18,236 nt of DNA from Actinomycetota bacterium (GTDB lineage: Bacteria > Actinomycetota > Actinomycetes > S36-B12), in assembly GCA_016870425.1 (NCBI GenBank), contig VGBQ01000029.1, forward strand, positions 1 to 18,236, given 5' to 3'. Below the pieces are notes generated by a model. It did no database searches and had not been told where the DNA came from. It saw only the letters and a list, made by a program, of their open reading frames with translations. This document shows positions 1 through 9,178 of this stretch, one piece after another. A program made the translations under genes and the position numbers. Positions within the stretch are counted from its first letter, which is position 1, and every line of letters begins with the position of its first letter.

Positions 1-1
1 C

Positions 2-2407
2 GAAGGGTCCTGGGACGAGCCGGGGGTCTCGTCGCTGCTGTCCTGGCAGCAGCGCATCTGGCAGGGACGCGACACCTACGCCAAGGTCGTGCGCCGCGGA
101 TTCCTCTATCCCTGGGGCTTCACGGCCGCGGAGGTCGAGGAGGGCGTGCGCGTCTTCCGCGCCGACTCCGACGGCGCGATCCGCGCCATGTGGGAACTGC
201 GCACCACCATCGTCGTCACGCAGCCCGAAGCCGATCTCGCGGGCAACTCCGCGGCCTCCGAAGCCGGCAAGAGAGCGGCGCTCTTCTCTCAGGTGATCTG
301 CAAGACCGTGCAGACCCCGCCGCTGGTGCAGCCGCGCAGGTTCGTGGCGATCGGCAACCAGTGGGTGGCCCGCGACGGCTCGCCGATGCGGGTCTACACC
401 CCGCGCGTGGCGACCCAGGGCGGCACGTCGCCGTTTGCCTTCGACCTGGTCGGCGTCGATCCCGATGGCAATGAGATCCCCTTCACGCAGCCACTCCTCT
501 TCGCCCAGCAGCGGGTGGCGGAGGCCGAGGGTGCGAGCCCGCGCGTCAATCTGCCCGATCCCAACTTCAGCGTCCCGGGCTCGCAGCAGCTGCGCGACTA
601 CTACGACGCCTCCGTGCCCTACGCCGACAAGGCAGCGCAGATCGGCGGCGCAGTCGTCGCCTTCGCCGAGAACCTTGCCAACTCCGTCATATCCGACGAC
701 GGCGAGGTGCTCGCGGAGGGTTCCTCGAGCGGGGGGACCTCGCAGCCGGTCAAGGACATCGTCTTCGGCCTGGCGAATTCGCTCCCGGCCGTGGAGGAGG
801 GCCAGGAGGCTCTCGCCCTCATCCGCGCCGATGCCGAGGCACTCGCCGCGCAACTTGTGCCCAACAACTTCCCCATCATCAAGGAAGCCCAGGTCTATAT
901 CCGCGACGCCGAGAAGCTCGCCCGCGAGACGGTGACGGCGGCCCTGAACTACCCGCGCGAATACCTCGAGAATGCCCTCGACGAGGCGGCCAACAAGGGG
1001 CAGGTCTATCTCCAAGCCGCGGAGAACGCCGCCAACCAACTGCTCATGGACGCCGCGGCAGCCGGCGGCATCGTCTCGCCCAATCTCACGGTCGCCGGGC
1101 TGAGCCGCACCCTCGGCAGTGTGTACGGCGATGCCCAGGCCCTCAAGGCGCTCATCAACGACGGCAAGGTCACTCCGGGCGAGGCCTTCAAGGCCCTCGA
1201 ACTCCTCGGCGGCATCAGTCTTGCGGACATCATCCCCAACCCCTACCCCGCCGTCGACGAGGACGGCAAGCCCACCGGCATGGCACTGGCCATCACGTCG
1301 GAGTTCCTCGACACCGGCCTGCCCACCGAGCGCAACCACGTCACCATGTCGATGGACATCAACACCCAGGGTGAGCGCGGTCGCGACGTCCTGACGAGCA
1401 TCCCCCTGATCGATGTCGACAGGGCTCGGCTGACGATCCTCGCCGAGACCACCATCCCCACCCAGTCGGGCGAGGCGACCTGGTCGGTGCGCGGTGACCT
1501 CAGTGACTTCATCGTCCACCTCGTGCCCGTCGACGGCATGAGGTTCGTGAGCGTCGATGTCGCCCGCATCCTCTTCACCGCAGGCAGCGGCAAGAGCCCC
1601 AATGTCGACGTCGACGTACGCGAGGTCGACTTCACCGGCCTGCTCACTCTCGTCAAGTCCCTCGCCTCCTACCTCCCCTTCGGTGATCTGCTCGTTATCG
1701 ACGTCGATCGCGAGGGGATCCAGGCCTCCTTCTTCTTCGAGTTGCCGCCCATCACCCTGGGCGCGGCGGCCATTACGGGGGTCGGGGTCGGCGCCAAGCT
1801 GGGCATCCCGTTCGGCTCCGGACCGGTGCGCTTCGGCTTCCTCATGTCGCGGCCCGACGATCCCTTCTCGTTGACGATGATGGGTCTGGGGGGCGGGGGC
1901 TATCTCGACCAGGCGCTGGGGCTGCGCGGCATCGAGCGCCTGAGCATCTCGGGCTTCCTCGAGGCGAGCGTCAAGGTCGATTTTGGTGTCGCCAGCGGCG
2001 GAGTCATCGCCCGCGCGGGCTTCCAATTCGCCATCGGTGCCGACGAGGGCCTGGCGCTCACGGCCTTCGCCAGCCTCGACGGACACCTTGACGTGCTGGG
2101 CATTGCCAGCGCCAGCATGCACGTCTACGTCGGCCTCACGGCCACGATCCCCAGTGACTTGCCCGATTACGCGCGGCTGCGCGGAGTGGCATCGTGCACG
2201 CTACGCGTCAGTGTCGCCTTCTTCTCCGAGTCGGTCACCTTCCAGGTCGAGCGCTCCTTCAAGATGGCCTATATCGATCCACCCGGCGCGCGCAGCATCT
2301 CTGCGCGCAGCGTCTCCTCCCGGAGTGGAGCCGAGATCCCGCCCGCCACCTTCGACGACGCCTGGAGTGAGCGGTCCTGGGCCGACTTCTGCGGAGCCTT
2401 CGCATGA
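2..2407 (+). CDS. Large protein of unknown family, alanine-rich helical then glycine/beta-rich (5' partial)
   Basis: The reading frame is open from base 2 through the first in-frame GTG (89), so the gene very probably starts upstream of the window. At least 801 residues are visible. I do not recognise the family. The first part (to about base 560) looks like mixed beta sequence. About 590-1070 is strongly alanine/glutamate-rich and helical, possibly coiled coil. From about 1330 to the end it is beta-rich, with a glycine-rich core (1760-2130, including LGGGGYLDQALGLRG) and alternating hydrophobic strands. The C-terminal 35 residues are Ser/Arg-rich. There is no signal peptide in the visible part, but the true N-terminus is missing. 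It overlaps the next gene by 4 bases (ATGA), so the two are translationally coupled and probably work together. A structural or membrane/shell-interacting role is only a guess from composition. Confidence 0.85.
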   Translation, partial: EGSWDEPGVSSLLSWQQRIWQGRDTYAKVVRRGFLYPWGFTAAEVEEGVRVFRADSDGAIRAMWELRTTIVVTQPEADLAGNSAASEAGKRAALFSQVICKTVQTPPLVQPRRFVAIGNQWVARDGSPMRVYTPRVATQGGTSPFAFDLVGVDPDGNEIPFTQPLLFAQQRVAEAEGASPRVNLPDPNFSVPGSQQLRDYYDASVPYADKAAQIGGAVVAFAENLANSVISDDGEVLAEGSSSGGTSQPVKDIVFGLANSLPAVEEGQEALALIRADAEALAAQLVPNNFPIIKEAQVYIRDAEKLARETVTAALNYPREYLENALDEAANKGQVYLQAAENAANQLLMDAAAAGGIVSPNLTVAGLSRTLGSVYGDAQALKALINDGKVTPGEAFKALELLGGISLADIIPNPYPAVDEDGKPTGMALAITSEFLDTGLPTERNHVTMSMDINTQGERGRDVLTSIPLIDVDRARLTILAETTIPTQSGEATWSVRGDLSDFIVHLVPVDGMRFVSVDVARILFTAGSGKSPNVDVDVREVDFTGLLTLVKSLASYLPFGDLLVIDVDREGIQASFFFELPPITLGAAAITGVGVGAKLGIPFGSGPVRFGFLMSRPDDPFSLTMMGLGGGGYLDQALGLRGIERLSISGFLEASVKVDFGVASGGVIARAGFQFAIGADEGLALTAFASLDGHLDVLGIASASMHVYVGLTATIPSDLPDYARLRGVASCTLRVSVAFFSESVTFQVERSFKMAYIDPPGARSISARSVSSRSGAEIPPATFDDAWSERSWADFCGAFA

Positions 2408-5400
2408 TCCTCGAGACGATCGTCTTCACGGCCCTGCCCACTGCGCGCAAGGGCAATGAGCTCTTCGCCTCGGTCCTGATCTCGCCCCAGCTCGGTGGCG
2501 ACGAGAGCAACCCCAAGCGACTCCCGCTGTCGCGCTATCGGGATTTTGTGGGCGGTCAGTGGACACGGATCGTCGCGGGTATCGAGTGGCAACTGATCCT
2601 GCGCTGGAGCGTCGATGACTCCCAGGAGGACTATCTCGCCGCTGAGCGCATCTCGGTGGATCCTGACCCGGATCTCTTCGCGACGATCTTTCCCGCGGAC
2701 ATGCCCGTGGATCCCTTCACCTACACCGACTACGCCGACGCACCGGTCGTCTCCTACCCCGCGGCCCGTCTTGCGCGAGACCTCAACCGTCTGCAGGAGG
2801 CCGTGGCGCAGCAGGCGCCGTACGACCGCCCTCCTATCGAGTCGATGGTCACGCGCGCCGGTGACTTCACCAAGGCCCCAATGGATCCCTTCGTTCTCTA
2901 CGGCGATCGCCGCGAGAAGCTCGATCTGGGCATCGACCAGGTGCTCGCGACCACCGGAGTGCTCACGACCCCCGAGGGTGCGACCTCGGAGGGCACTGCG
3001 CGCTCGATCGCCATGCTGCATCGCATGCTGCGGCCCAACGTGCTGTCGGACTCACCGGCGAAGCGCACGTGGCCGGATCTGGACTTCCACAGGGTCCTGT
3101 CCCTGCTGCAGTCGCATCCCCAGCTCCTGCGACGCCTCGGACTGCTCGTCGACCTGCGCGTGCCCATCACCCGCATCCGCCGCCAACAGGGCACTCCACG
3201 GGTCTACGCCCTCATCGACTGGCCCCCGCCCTACGACCCCGACGTCGCGGGGCTGGACATCACGACCTCCTTCCCGCGCGTGCGCACGAGGCTCGCGGCT
3301 GACTACTTCCGGCCCGCGCCGCGAGCAGCCGGCCTCACCGATGCCGGCTTCGCCAATCTCGCCTCCGCGGTCGCCATCACGAGCACGATCGAGAGCGAGA
3401 TCCTCGGCATGGAGGCGGAGGCGACCGGCACGGCACGCCTCATGCGCCACGAGCCTCGCCTGGAGACCTACTCGACGCCGCAGAAGCGCGGTATCCCCGC
3501 TCGCCACACCGCGGGCGTGGAGTTCGTGCGACCCGACGAGGCTGCTCGTTGGCGAGAGCGGATGGGCGTGGCCAGCAGGCTGCGGCGCGCCCTGGATGCG
3601 GGCGACGACGTACTCCTCGACGCCGAAGACGTCGTGATGGGCTATCGCATCGACATTCGCCGCGCGGGCGACACCGCGTGGCGCAGCCTGCACCGCCGCC
3701 AGGGCACGCTCACGCCGTACGCCGGCGTGCGCGCACAGTCACCGATCGCGCTGGGCGCTGACGAGGGTTGGTCGGAGCAGGCTGCGACGCGCGATGACAG
3801 CGATCTCGTGCAGGGACGCCCCGTGATCAAGATGCGCGAGACACTCGCGATGTGGAAGGGCTGGAGTCTCTCCCTGCCCGCGCCGGGCGACTCCCTCGAC
3901 AGTGAGGACCGCCCCACCGGGCCGATCACCGCCGAGGACGCCCCCGATCTCATCGCGAGCATGCACGCCACGATCGACTACGCCGCCCCCGGTGACGGCG
4001 CGCGACTTCCCGCCCTGCGCTTCTCCACGCGCGACTACGAGGCGCGCATGCGCTGGGTCGATCTCGGTGGCAACTCCCTCGAGCCTGACGCCGCGGGTGG
4101 CTCGATCCTGAGGTTCCCCTACCTGCGTCACGATCCCGTGCCCTCGCCCGCGCTCTACATGACCACGCCTCCGGTGTGGTCGGAGACCGTCGACGTGATG
4201 GTGCTGCGCACCGCCAATGATCGGCGCTACGACCTCATGACCGCCGAGCGCTGGATCGCTCCACCGAAGTCCGCGGCGTTCTTCTGCCTCATGCACGGGA
4301 TGTTCGACGACGCCAACGGCCGTCCCCGCGCCGACGCCTTCGCGACGATTGCCGGTCGCGAGAGCGCGAGCATCGACGTCGAGATCGATCCGGCAGGCCC
4401 CACGCCGTATGTCGTGCGCGACCCGGGGGCCGTGCCCTATCTGCCCGATCCGCTGGCCAAGGGGCTGCTCGTGCGCGGAGCGCCGCAGCGGCGCGGTGCC
4501 TTCACCGGCGAGGTGGCGCTGAGCTACCGCGGCCGCTGGCCCAATGTCGAGGTCGCCAGCATCAAGGCCGACGGCGCGCGGCCGAGCGGGGTCGACGTAC
4601 AAGGTGAGCAGGTCATCGTCGGGCTCGCGCCGGGTCGCGTCGCGCACCTGCGGCTGTCGCACAGTCTCACTCCCAGCGGACTGGCGCTCATGGACCTGTG
4701 GCGGCGCATCTCGGGCTCGGCCAATGAGGTGGAGGCGCGCAAGGGTGCGAACTGGCTCCTCACGCCCGATCGCGTGCTCGTCGTCGTGCACGCGGTGCAG
4801 CGGCCGGTGCTGGCCCCGGCCTTCATCCCCGTGCGGGTCGGTGCGGCCAACAGGGTGTGGCGGGCACAGCGCGAGGCCGGTGAGAGCGACGCGGCGCTCA
4901 GCGGATTCCTCACCCTTGATCAGCCATCGACCGAGTCGGTCGACATCGTGGGCGTGCGCACCTATGCCGTCGATGAGGGCCCGGGCACCGCGCCACCGCG
5001 GGTGGTCGTGCGGTCCGACATGGGCGTGCTCGGCACGTCCCCCGTCATCGATCCGGCGCCCGGCGGCGGTGAGGCCGATGTGCGTCTGGCCGTGCGCGCA
5101 CCCTTCCCCGACACCCGCCGCGAGCAGGTCTCGCTCACGGCGATCGCGAAGTCGCGCTATGCGGAGTACTTCCGCCGCACCGTCACCGCGAGCGCGCAGA
5201 CCGCGGTCATCTCCCTCAACGCCGGCCAGCCGATCGTGGCGGGCAGCGTGCGCGTGGGCTACCGCTACTTCGGTGCCGACCTGCAGCCGATCGACGGCAA
5301 GGCCCAGGAGACGGCGTACATCGTCGATGCTGACGCCGGCACCCTCCGCCTGGACCCCGATGCCCCGGCGGAGGATGCGATCCCCACGTCGGCATTCCTC

Positions 5401-6456
5401 ACGATCTCCTTCATCCCCGGCCCGATCACGCGGGCCAGCACCGATGCGAGCGTGGCGGGCGACCGCCGGGGTGCCAACCTCACCGTGCCGAGCAGTGCGC
5501 GGCCGCTTGCGCCGCAGGCGGAGTGGATCCTGCCGGCCTTCGGCTGGAGTGCCCGCAATCGCACCAGCACCCGGACCGGGCGCGCCCTGCGGATCTATCT
5601 CGCCCGGCCGTGGTTCACCTCCGGCATCGGCGAGGAACTCGCCATCGTCCTGCAGCCGGCCAATGCGGGCGTCAATGCTGCGCGCGACGCGCTCGTCACA
5701 CAGTGGGGGCTGGACCCGATCACGACGGGTGGCACGCTGCCGCGCAGCCACTATCCCCTGGCGCCCCATTTCACCAATGCCGCGCTTGCGGCGCGCGGGG
5801 TGCGCATGGCGGAGATGGATGCCGATGTCGACATCGTGCGCTACCGCATCGGCGGGCACAATGCCGAGGGCGAGGTCTCCGGCTACGACCCCGATCGCGA
5901 TATGTACTTCGTGGACATTGAGATGAACCCGGGCACGGCGTACCGACCCTTCGTGCGCCTGGCGCTCGCGCGATACCAGCCCTTCAGTGTCGATGGTCTG
6001 CACCTGTCAGCGATCAGCCTGGTCGACGTGGTCCAGCTCGAGCCCGACCGCACCGCCAGCGTCGCGATCTCCGGGTCAGGCGCCAAGCAGTCCGCGTCGT
6101 TCACCCTCACGGGGCGCTCCTACGCCGCCAACGAGATGGGCCCCGGCCCGGGCAAGGCGGTGGCGATCCTCGAGAGGTACGACGGCCCCACCGGACCGAA
6201 GGCCGATCCGACCCTGTCGGCGGCGTGGACGCAATTGCAGACGGTGACGCTGACCGGGTCGATCGAGGGCACGCAGGCGACCTGGACCGGGCGCATGACC
6301 GTGCCGGGCACGCGCCCCGCCGGGCGCTACCGCATCGTCTTCGAGCAGTTCGAGCTCATCCGCACCGACGGCACCAGCACCCCCTGGCGCCAGGTCCGTG
6401 ACAAGGACGGCAAGTTTGGCGAGCGGCTCGTGCACCAGGACATCATCGGGATCTGA
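2404..6456 (+). CDS. Giant (1350 aa) protein of unknown function, coupled to the upstream gene
   Basis: The ATG at 2404 overlaps the preceding TGA. The frame runs 1350 codons uninterrupted with actinobacterial third-position GC bias, so it is a real gene. I recognise no enzyme motif. The N-terminus begins with a beta strand and a TALPTARKGNELFASVLIS stretch and has no signal peptide or membrane segment. The middle is acidic, tryptophan-containing and mixed alpha/beta. The last third (about residues 700-1350) reads as successive beta domains with short strands and proline turns, ending in a likely beta-sandwich (about residues 1215-1325). The size, lack of a catalytic signature and position beside the upstream gene suggest a scaffold, adhesin-like or assembly protein. 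This is inference. The next gene begins 2-8 bases after its stop, so it is part of the same transcript. Confidence 0.85.
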   Translation: MILETIVFTALPTARKGNELFASVLISPQLGGDESNPKRLPLSRYRDFVGGQWTRIVAGIEWQLILRWSVDDSQEDYLAAERISVDPDPDLFATIFPADMPVDPFTYTDYADAPVVSYPAARLARDLNRLQEAVAQQAPYDRPPIESMVTRAGDFTKAPMDPFVLYGDRREKLDLGIDQVLATTGVLTTPEGATSEGTARSIAMLHRMLRPNVLSDSPAKRTWPDLDFHRVLSLLQSHPQLLRRLGLLVDLRVPITRIRRQQGTPRVYALIDWPPPYDPDVAGLDITTSFPRVRTRLAADYFRPAPRAAGLTDAGFANLASAVAITSTIESEILGMEAEATGTARLMRHEPRLETYSTPQKRGIPARHTAGVEFVRPDEAARWRERMGVASRLRRALDAGDDVLLDAEDVVMGYRIDIRRAGDTAWRSLHRRQGTLTPYAGVRAQSPIALGADEGWSEQAATRDDSDLVQGRPVIKMRETLAMWKGWSLSLPAPGDSLDSEDRPTGPITAEDAPDLIASMHATIDYAAPGDGARLPALRFSTRDYEARMRWVDLGGNSLEPDAAGGSILRFPYLRHDPVPSPALYMTTPPVWSETVDVMVLRTANDRRYDLMTAERWIAPPKSAAFFCLMHGMFDDANGRPRADAFATIAGRESASIDVEIDPAGPTPYVVRDPGAVPYLPDPLAKGLLVRGAPQRRGAFTGEVALSYRGRWPNVEVASIKADGARPSGVDVQGEQVIVGLAPGRVAHLRLSHSLTPSGLALMDLWRRISGSANEVEARKGANWLLTPDRVLVVVHAVQRPVLAPAFIPVRVGAANRVWRAQREAGESDAALSGFLTLDQPSTESVDIVGVRTYAVDEGPGTAPPRVVVRSDMGVLGTSPVIDPAPGGGEADVRLAVRAPFPDTRREQVSLTAIAKSRYAEYFRRTVTASAQTAVISLNAGQPIVAGSVRVGYRYFGADLQPIDGKAQETAYIVDADAGTLRLDPDAPAEDAIPTSAFLTISFIPGPITRASTDASVAGDRRGANLTVPSSARPLAPQAEWILPAFGWSARNRTSTRTGRALRIYLARPWFTSGIGEELAIVLQPANAGVNAARDALVTQWGLDPITTGGTLPRSHYPLAPHFTNAALAARGVRMAEMDADVDIVRYRIGGHNAEGEVSGYDPDRDMYFVDIEMNPGTAYRPFVRLALARYQPFSVDGLHLSAISLVDVVQLEPDRTASVAISGSGAKQSASFTLTGRSYAANEMGPGPGKAVAILERYDGPTGPKADPTLSAAWTQLQTVTLTGSIEGTQATWTGRMTVPGTRPAGRYRIVFEQFELIRTDGTSTPWRQVRDKDGKFGERLVHQDIIGI

Positions 6457-6464
6457 GGATGACT

Positions 6465-8036
6465 ATGCGACGGGATCGATCGCGGCGATGGCTACCCATC
6501 GTGGCTGCCCTCGTCGTGGGTGCCGCGATGATCGCCCCCGCGAGCGCGGCGGTGGAGGATGGCGACACCCCGGCCGTGGAGAACCTCGTCGTCTCGGCGG
6601 TCGGCACAGACGGGGGTCAGAGGTTCGTCACCATCACGTGGGATCCCCCGGATGTGGCCTACGACGACGTCGAGTACCGCGTGCTCTACTCCCACGACTG
6701 GAGACCCCAGCGCTCGGTCCAGAAACTCACCGAGCGCGAGGATGTGCGCCTGCGCAACCTGAAGCCGGGGCGTGTCTACACGGTCACCGTGCAGGCCGAT
6801 GTCGGCGACGGCTGGGGGCAGCCGGCGACCGCGACCTTCGTCACCCCCGGTGTCTCCGATGTGCCCTGGGTCGTCTCGGTAGGTGACTCCTTCATCTCCG
6901 GCGAGGGCGGCCGCTGGGCCGGCAACACCGACTTCCTGCCCAACTTCCGATCCGAGACCGACACCGGAGAGCGCGCGTACTACGACTACGTCGATGGCGA
7001 GACGATCCCCGAGTGCCATCGCTCCCACTCCGCCCTCATCCACATCGGCACGGCCCGCTCGATGAATTTCGCCTGCTCGGGTGCTATCACGACGTCCGCC
7101 TATGACGGCACCTATTGGAAGCCGGGCATCGACCGTGTCGAGCGGCCCGATGTAAACCTCGGTGAGTTCGGTCCCGCCGTCGGCCAGGCGGAGCTGCTCA
7201 AACGCTTCGCCGAGGACCACGAGGTCAAGATGGTTGTGCTGTCCATCGGAGGCAACAACTTCTACTTCTCCGACATCGTCACCACGTGCGCGAAGGCCTA
7301 CATCTTCTCCACCACGCCGTGCAGCGCCAGCCCGCGACTCGCGGGCTACATTAGCGAGGACTGGCAGGACAGGGTGCGTGCCGAGATCAAGACCGCCATC
7401 CTGGAGGTCATCTGGGCGATGCGTGCCGCGGGCTATGAGGATGACAAGTGGACGCTGGTGCAGCACCTGTATCCGCGGCCCATCGCCACCTCGGACCTTA
7501 TGCGCTACCCCGAGTCGAGGCTGCCGATCCTGAACTACCGGCAGACCCGCGGCGGCTGCGGCATGTGGGATGCCGATGCCAACTGGGCGGTCAGGACCGT
7601 GCTGCGCACCGTCAATGAGACGGCCCAGGAGGCAGCGGACGAGGCATTGGACTTGCAGCCAACGGCGCGCATCGTGCAGATGGAGACCTCCGATGCCTTC
7701 AAGGGCCATGAGCTGTGCAACAAGTACGTCTATCGGCTTAACTCGTGGAACAGCGAAGACGCCAAGGGGGTCAACCACTGGCGTCATCCCAAGGCAGCGG
7801 ACCGATCGGAGTGGATGAAGGAGATTGACGTCTCCAATATCAGCGCGGCGACCAAGAACGAGTCCTTCCACCCCGGATTCTGGGGCCAGCTCGCACTGCG
7901 CAATTGCCTGCGGCAACTGTGGAATCAGGGCTCCATCACCACCGGGGGTAGGTGCACCGCCACCTCGGGGGTCAATGCGCGCGGTGAGCCGCGCGCGGAC
8001 TTCACGCCGGACCCCACACTGACGCTCCTGCCATGA
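6465..8036 (+). CDS. Secreted fibronectin type III - SGNH/GDSL hydrolase
   Basis: The start at 6465 is preferred over the ATG at 6459 because GAGG at 6455-6458 lies 6 bases from 6465 but directly abuts 6459. The 523-residue product opens with a Sec signal peptide: positively charged MRRDRSRRW, a hydrophobic core, and AxA at about residues 27-29. Residues about 38-128 form a fibronectin type III module. An SGNH hydrolase follows: block I GDSFISGEG with nucleophile Ser142, block III IGGNN (residues 261-265) and block V ESFHPGFWGQ with catalytic His469. The family hydrolyses esters of lipids or carbohydrates. The substrate cannot be told. Several cysteines suggest extracellular disulfides. It probably acts outside the cell on envelope or environmental polymers. 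It is co-transcribed with the two giant genes and overlaps the next gene by 4 bases. Confidence 0.85.
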   Translation: MRRDRSRRWLPIVAALVVGAAMIAPASAAVEDGDTPAVENLVVSAVGTDGGQRFVTITWDPPDVAYDDVEYRVLYSHDWRPQRSVQKLTEREDVRLRNLKPGRVYTVTVQADVGDGWGQPATATFVTPGVSDVPWVVSVGDSFISGEGGRWAGNTDFLPNFRSETDTGERAYYDYVDGETIPECHRSHSALIHIGTARSMNFACSGAITTSAYDGTYWKPGIDRVERPDVNLGEFGPAVGQAELLKRFAEDHEVKMVVLSIGGNNFYFSDIVTTCAKAYIFSTTPCSASPRLAGYISEDWQDRVRAEIKTAILEVIWAMRAAGYEDDKWTLVQHLYPRPIATSDLMRYPESRLPILNYRQTRGGCGMWDADANWAVRTVLRTVNETAQEAADEALDLQPTARIVQMETSDAFKGHELCNKYVYRLNSWNSEDAKGVNHWRHPKAADRSEWMKEIDVSNISAATKNESFHPGFWGQLALRNCLRQLWNQGSITTGGRCTATSGVNARGEPRADFTPDPTLTLLP

Positions 8037-8692
8037 TCGCAGGCCGGATCCTCGTGCTGGCCTCGATGGTCGCGCTGCTGCTCGTGCCGACGGGGGCGAC
8101 CCAGGCTGCGTGGCTCTCCACCCCTCGTGAGGCGCCGACACCGCCGACCGAGATGACCCGCACTCCCTGGCAGCGCACGGGCGAGACGTATCGCACGCAG
8201 GTCACCTGGACCCCAGCCGCGGGGACGTCCGTAACCGGCTACTCCGTCGACATCGTTCGGGGCGATGAGCTCATCCTCGAACTCGAGATCACCCGTCCCG
8301 TGATCATCCTGCGCAAGCTCCTCCGCGGGACGGCGTACACCGTGCGCGTGGCTGCGGTGAATGACGATGGTGTCAGCGAACCGGCAGAGCTGAGGATGTT
8401 CACTCCGGGCAAGGTGCCGCCGGACACCGATCCCGGTGAGCTGGCCGGCCCCCCGCCGCGCCTCACCGCAATCTCCCCGGCGACCGGTCGGCCGGGGACG
8501 CGCGTCACCATCAGCGGCTCCAACTTCGACAATCTTCGATACGTCAAGTTCGGGCCGCGACTCGCCGCGTTCTACGTGAGTGGCACGACGATCGTCGCCA
8601 TCGCGCCGGCCGGGTCAGGCACCGTCGACATCGAGGTCATGAGCGCCGGTGGCGCGTCCACCCTGCGCAAGGCGTACACCTACAGGCCATGA
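8033..8692 (+). CDS. Secreted FN3 - IPT/TIG domain protein
   Basis: The ATG overlaps the hydrolase stop (ATGA). The 219-residue protein has a signal peptide (MIAGRILVLASMVALLLV, cleavage probably near residues 24-27). A fibronectin type III domain covers about residues 35-125 and ends in MFTPG, echoing the FVTPG end of the FN3 in the neighbouring hydrolase, so the two modules may be paralogues. Residues about 138-218 are an IPT/TIG immunoglobulin-like fold, recognisable from PRLTAISPATGRPGTRVTI, SGSNF and the closing strand before YTYRP. No catalytic residues are apparent. It is probably an extracellular binding or bridging protein acting with the hydrolase or the giant proteins. The partner is inferred from coupling, not shown. 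Confidence 0.8.
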   Translation: MIAGRILVLASMVALLLVPTGATQAAWLSTPREAPTPPTEMTRTPWQRTGETYRTQVTWTPAAGTSVTGYSVDIVRGDELILELEITRPVIILRKLLRGTAYTVRVAAVNDDGVSEPAELRMFTPGKVPPDTDPGELAGPPPRLTAISPATGRPGTRVTISGSNFDNLRYVKFGPRLAAFYVSGTTIVAIAPAGSGTVDIEVMSAGGASTLRKAYTYRP

Positions 8693-8713
8693 GCAGCAAG
8701 ACAGGAGCAGCAG

Positions 8714-9169
8714 ATGAGTGAGCCAGTGTCATCGGGTGTGAGCCGTCGCGCCTTCGTCACCGGGGTGGCAACAGCTGCCGCCGCCGTCGCCACCGTCGGG
8801 GTCGCGCGCGCGGAGGAGCCGGGCTCCTGGGTGTGGCGCGGGTCGGACTGGCAGATGGTGCGGCCCGCCTCAGCAGGGGCCGTGCCCGATCGCGGGGCAC
8901 CGGCCAGCACGGAGGGAGTAGTGAGCGACGGTGCACGCACGGGCCGCTTCCGCTCCGTGCCTCTCGGTGCCGGCGCGCACCTGCATCTGTTCACCTTCGA
9001 CGACGGCATGCTCATCGGGCTCGGCGGTGGCCTGAGCACCGGTGCCTACGCGGTCGTCGGCGGCACCGGCCGCTTCGCCGGCATCTCGGGGGCCTACGTC
9101 GCCGAGCAGACCCCGGCCACCCCCGGCAACGAGGGCACCGCCCTCTTCACGATCACCCCGCAGCGATAG
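8714..9169 (+). CDS. Tat-exported small protein, allene oxide cyclase barrel-like
   Basis: The start at ATG 8714 is preceded by GGAG with 6-base spacing. The 151-residue product carries a twin-arginine signal: SRRAFVTG with Arg11-Arg12, an alanine-rich hydrophobic stretch, and ARA at residues 31-33. The mature part (about 118 residues) has an IGLGGG stretch, then GGTGRFAG-SGAYV-EQ, a pattern seen in allene oxide cyclase/dirigent-like eight-stranded barrels, where it forms consecutive strands. Bacterial members are mostly uncharacterised, so an enzymatic role should not be assumed. Tat export means it folds before crossing the membrane. It sits between the FN3-IPT gene (21-base gap) and the Hcp gene, whose ribosome binding site overlaps its stop codon. 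Confidence 0.7.
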   Translation: MSEPVSSGVSRRAFVTGVATAAAAVATVGVARAEEPGSWVWRGSDWQMVRPASAGAVPDRGAPASTEGVVSDGARTGRFRSVPLGAGAHLHLFTFDDGMLIGLGGGLSTGAYAVVGGTGRFAGISGAYVAEQTPATPGNEGTALFTITPQR

Positions 9170-9178
9170 GAGATCGCC

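Noticed and set aside
3739..6003. 754-codon open frame on the minus strand opposite the 1350-residue gene
   Set aside because: Its product is rich in Arg, His, Gly and Asp with no family motif, as expected from the antisense of a GC-rich gene. The + strand gene is coupled to its neighbours and has the better composition.
6492..8141. 549-codon minus-strand open frame opposite the SGNH hydrolase
   Set aside because: The + strand has a signal peptide, FN3 and a full SGNH motif set. The antisense frame shows no domain.
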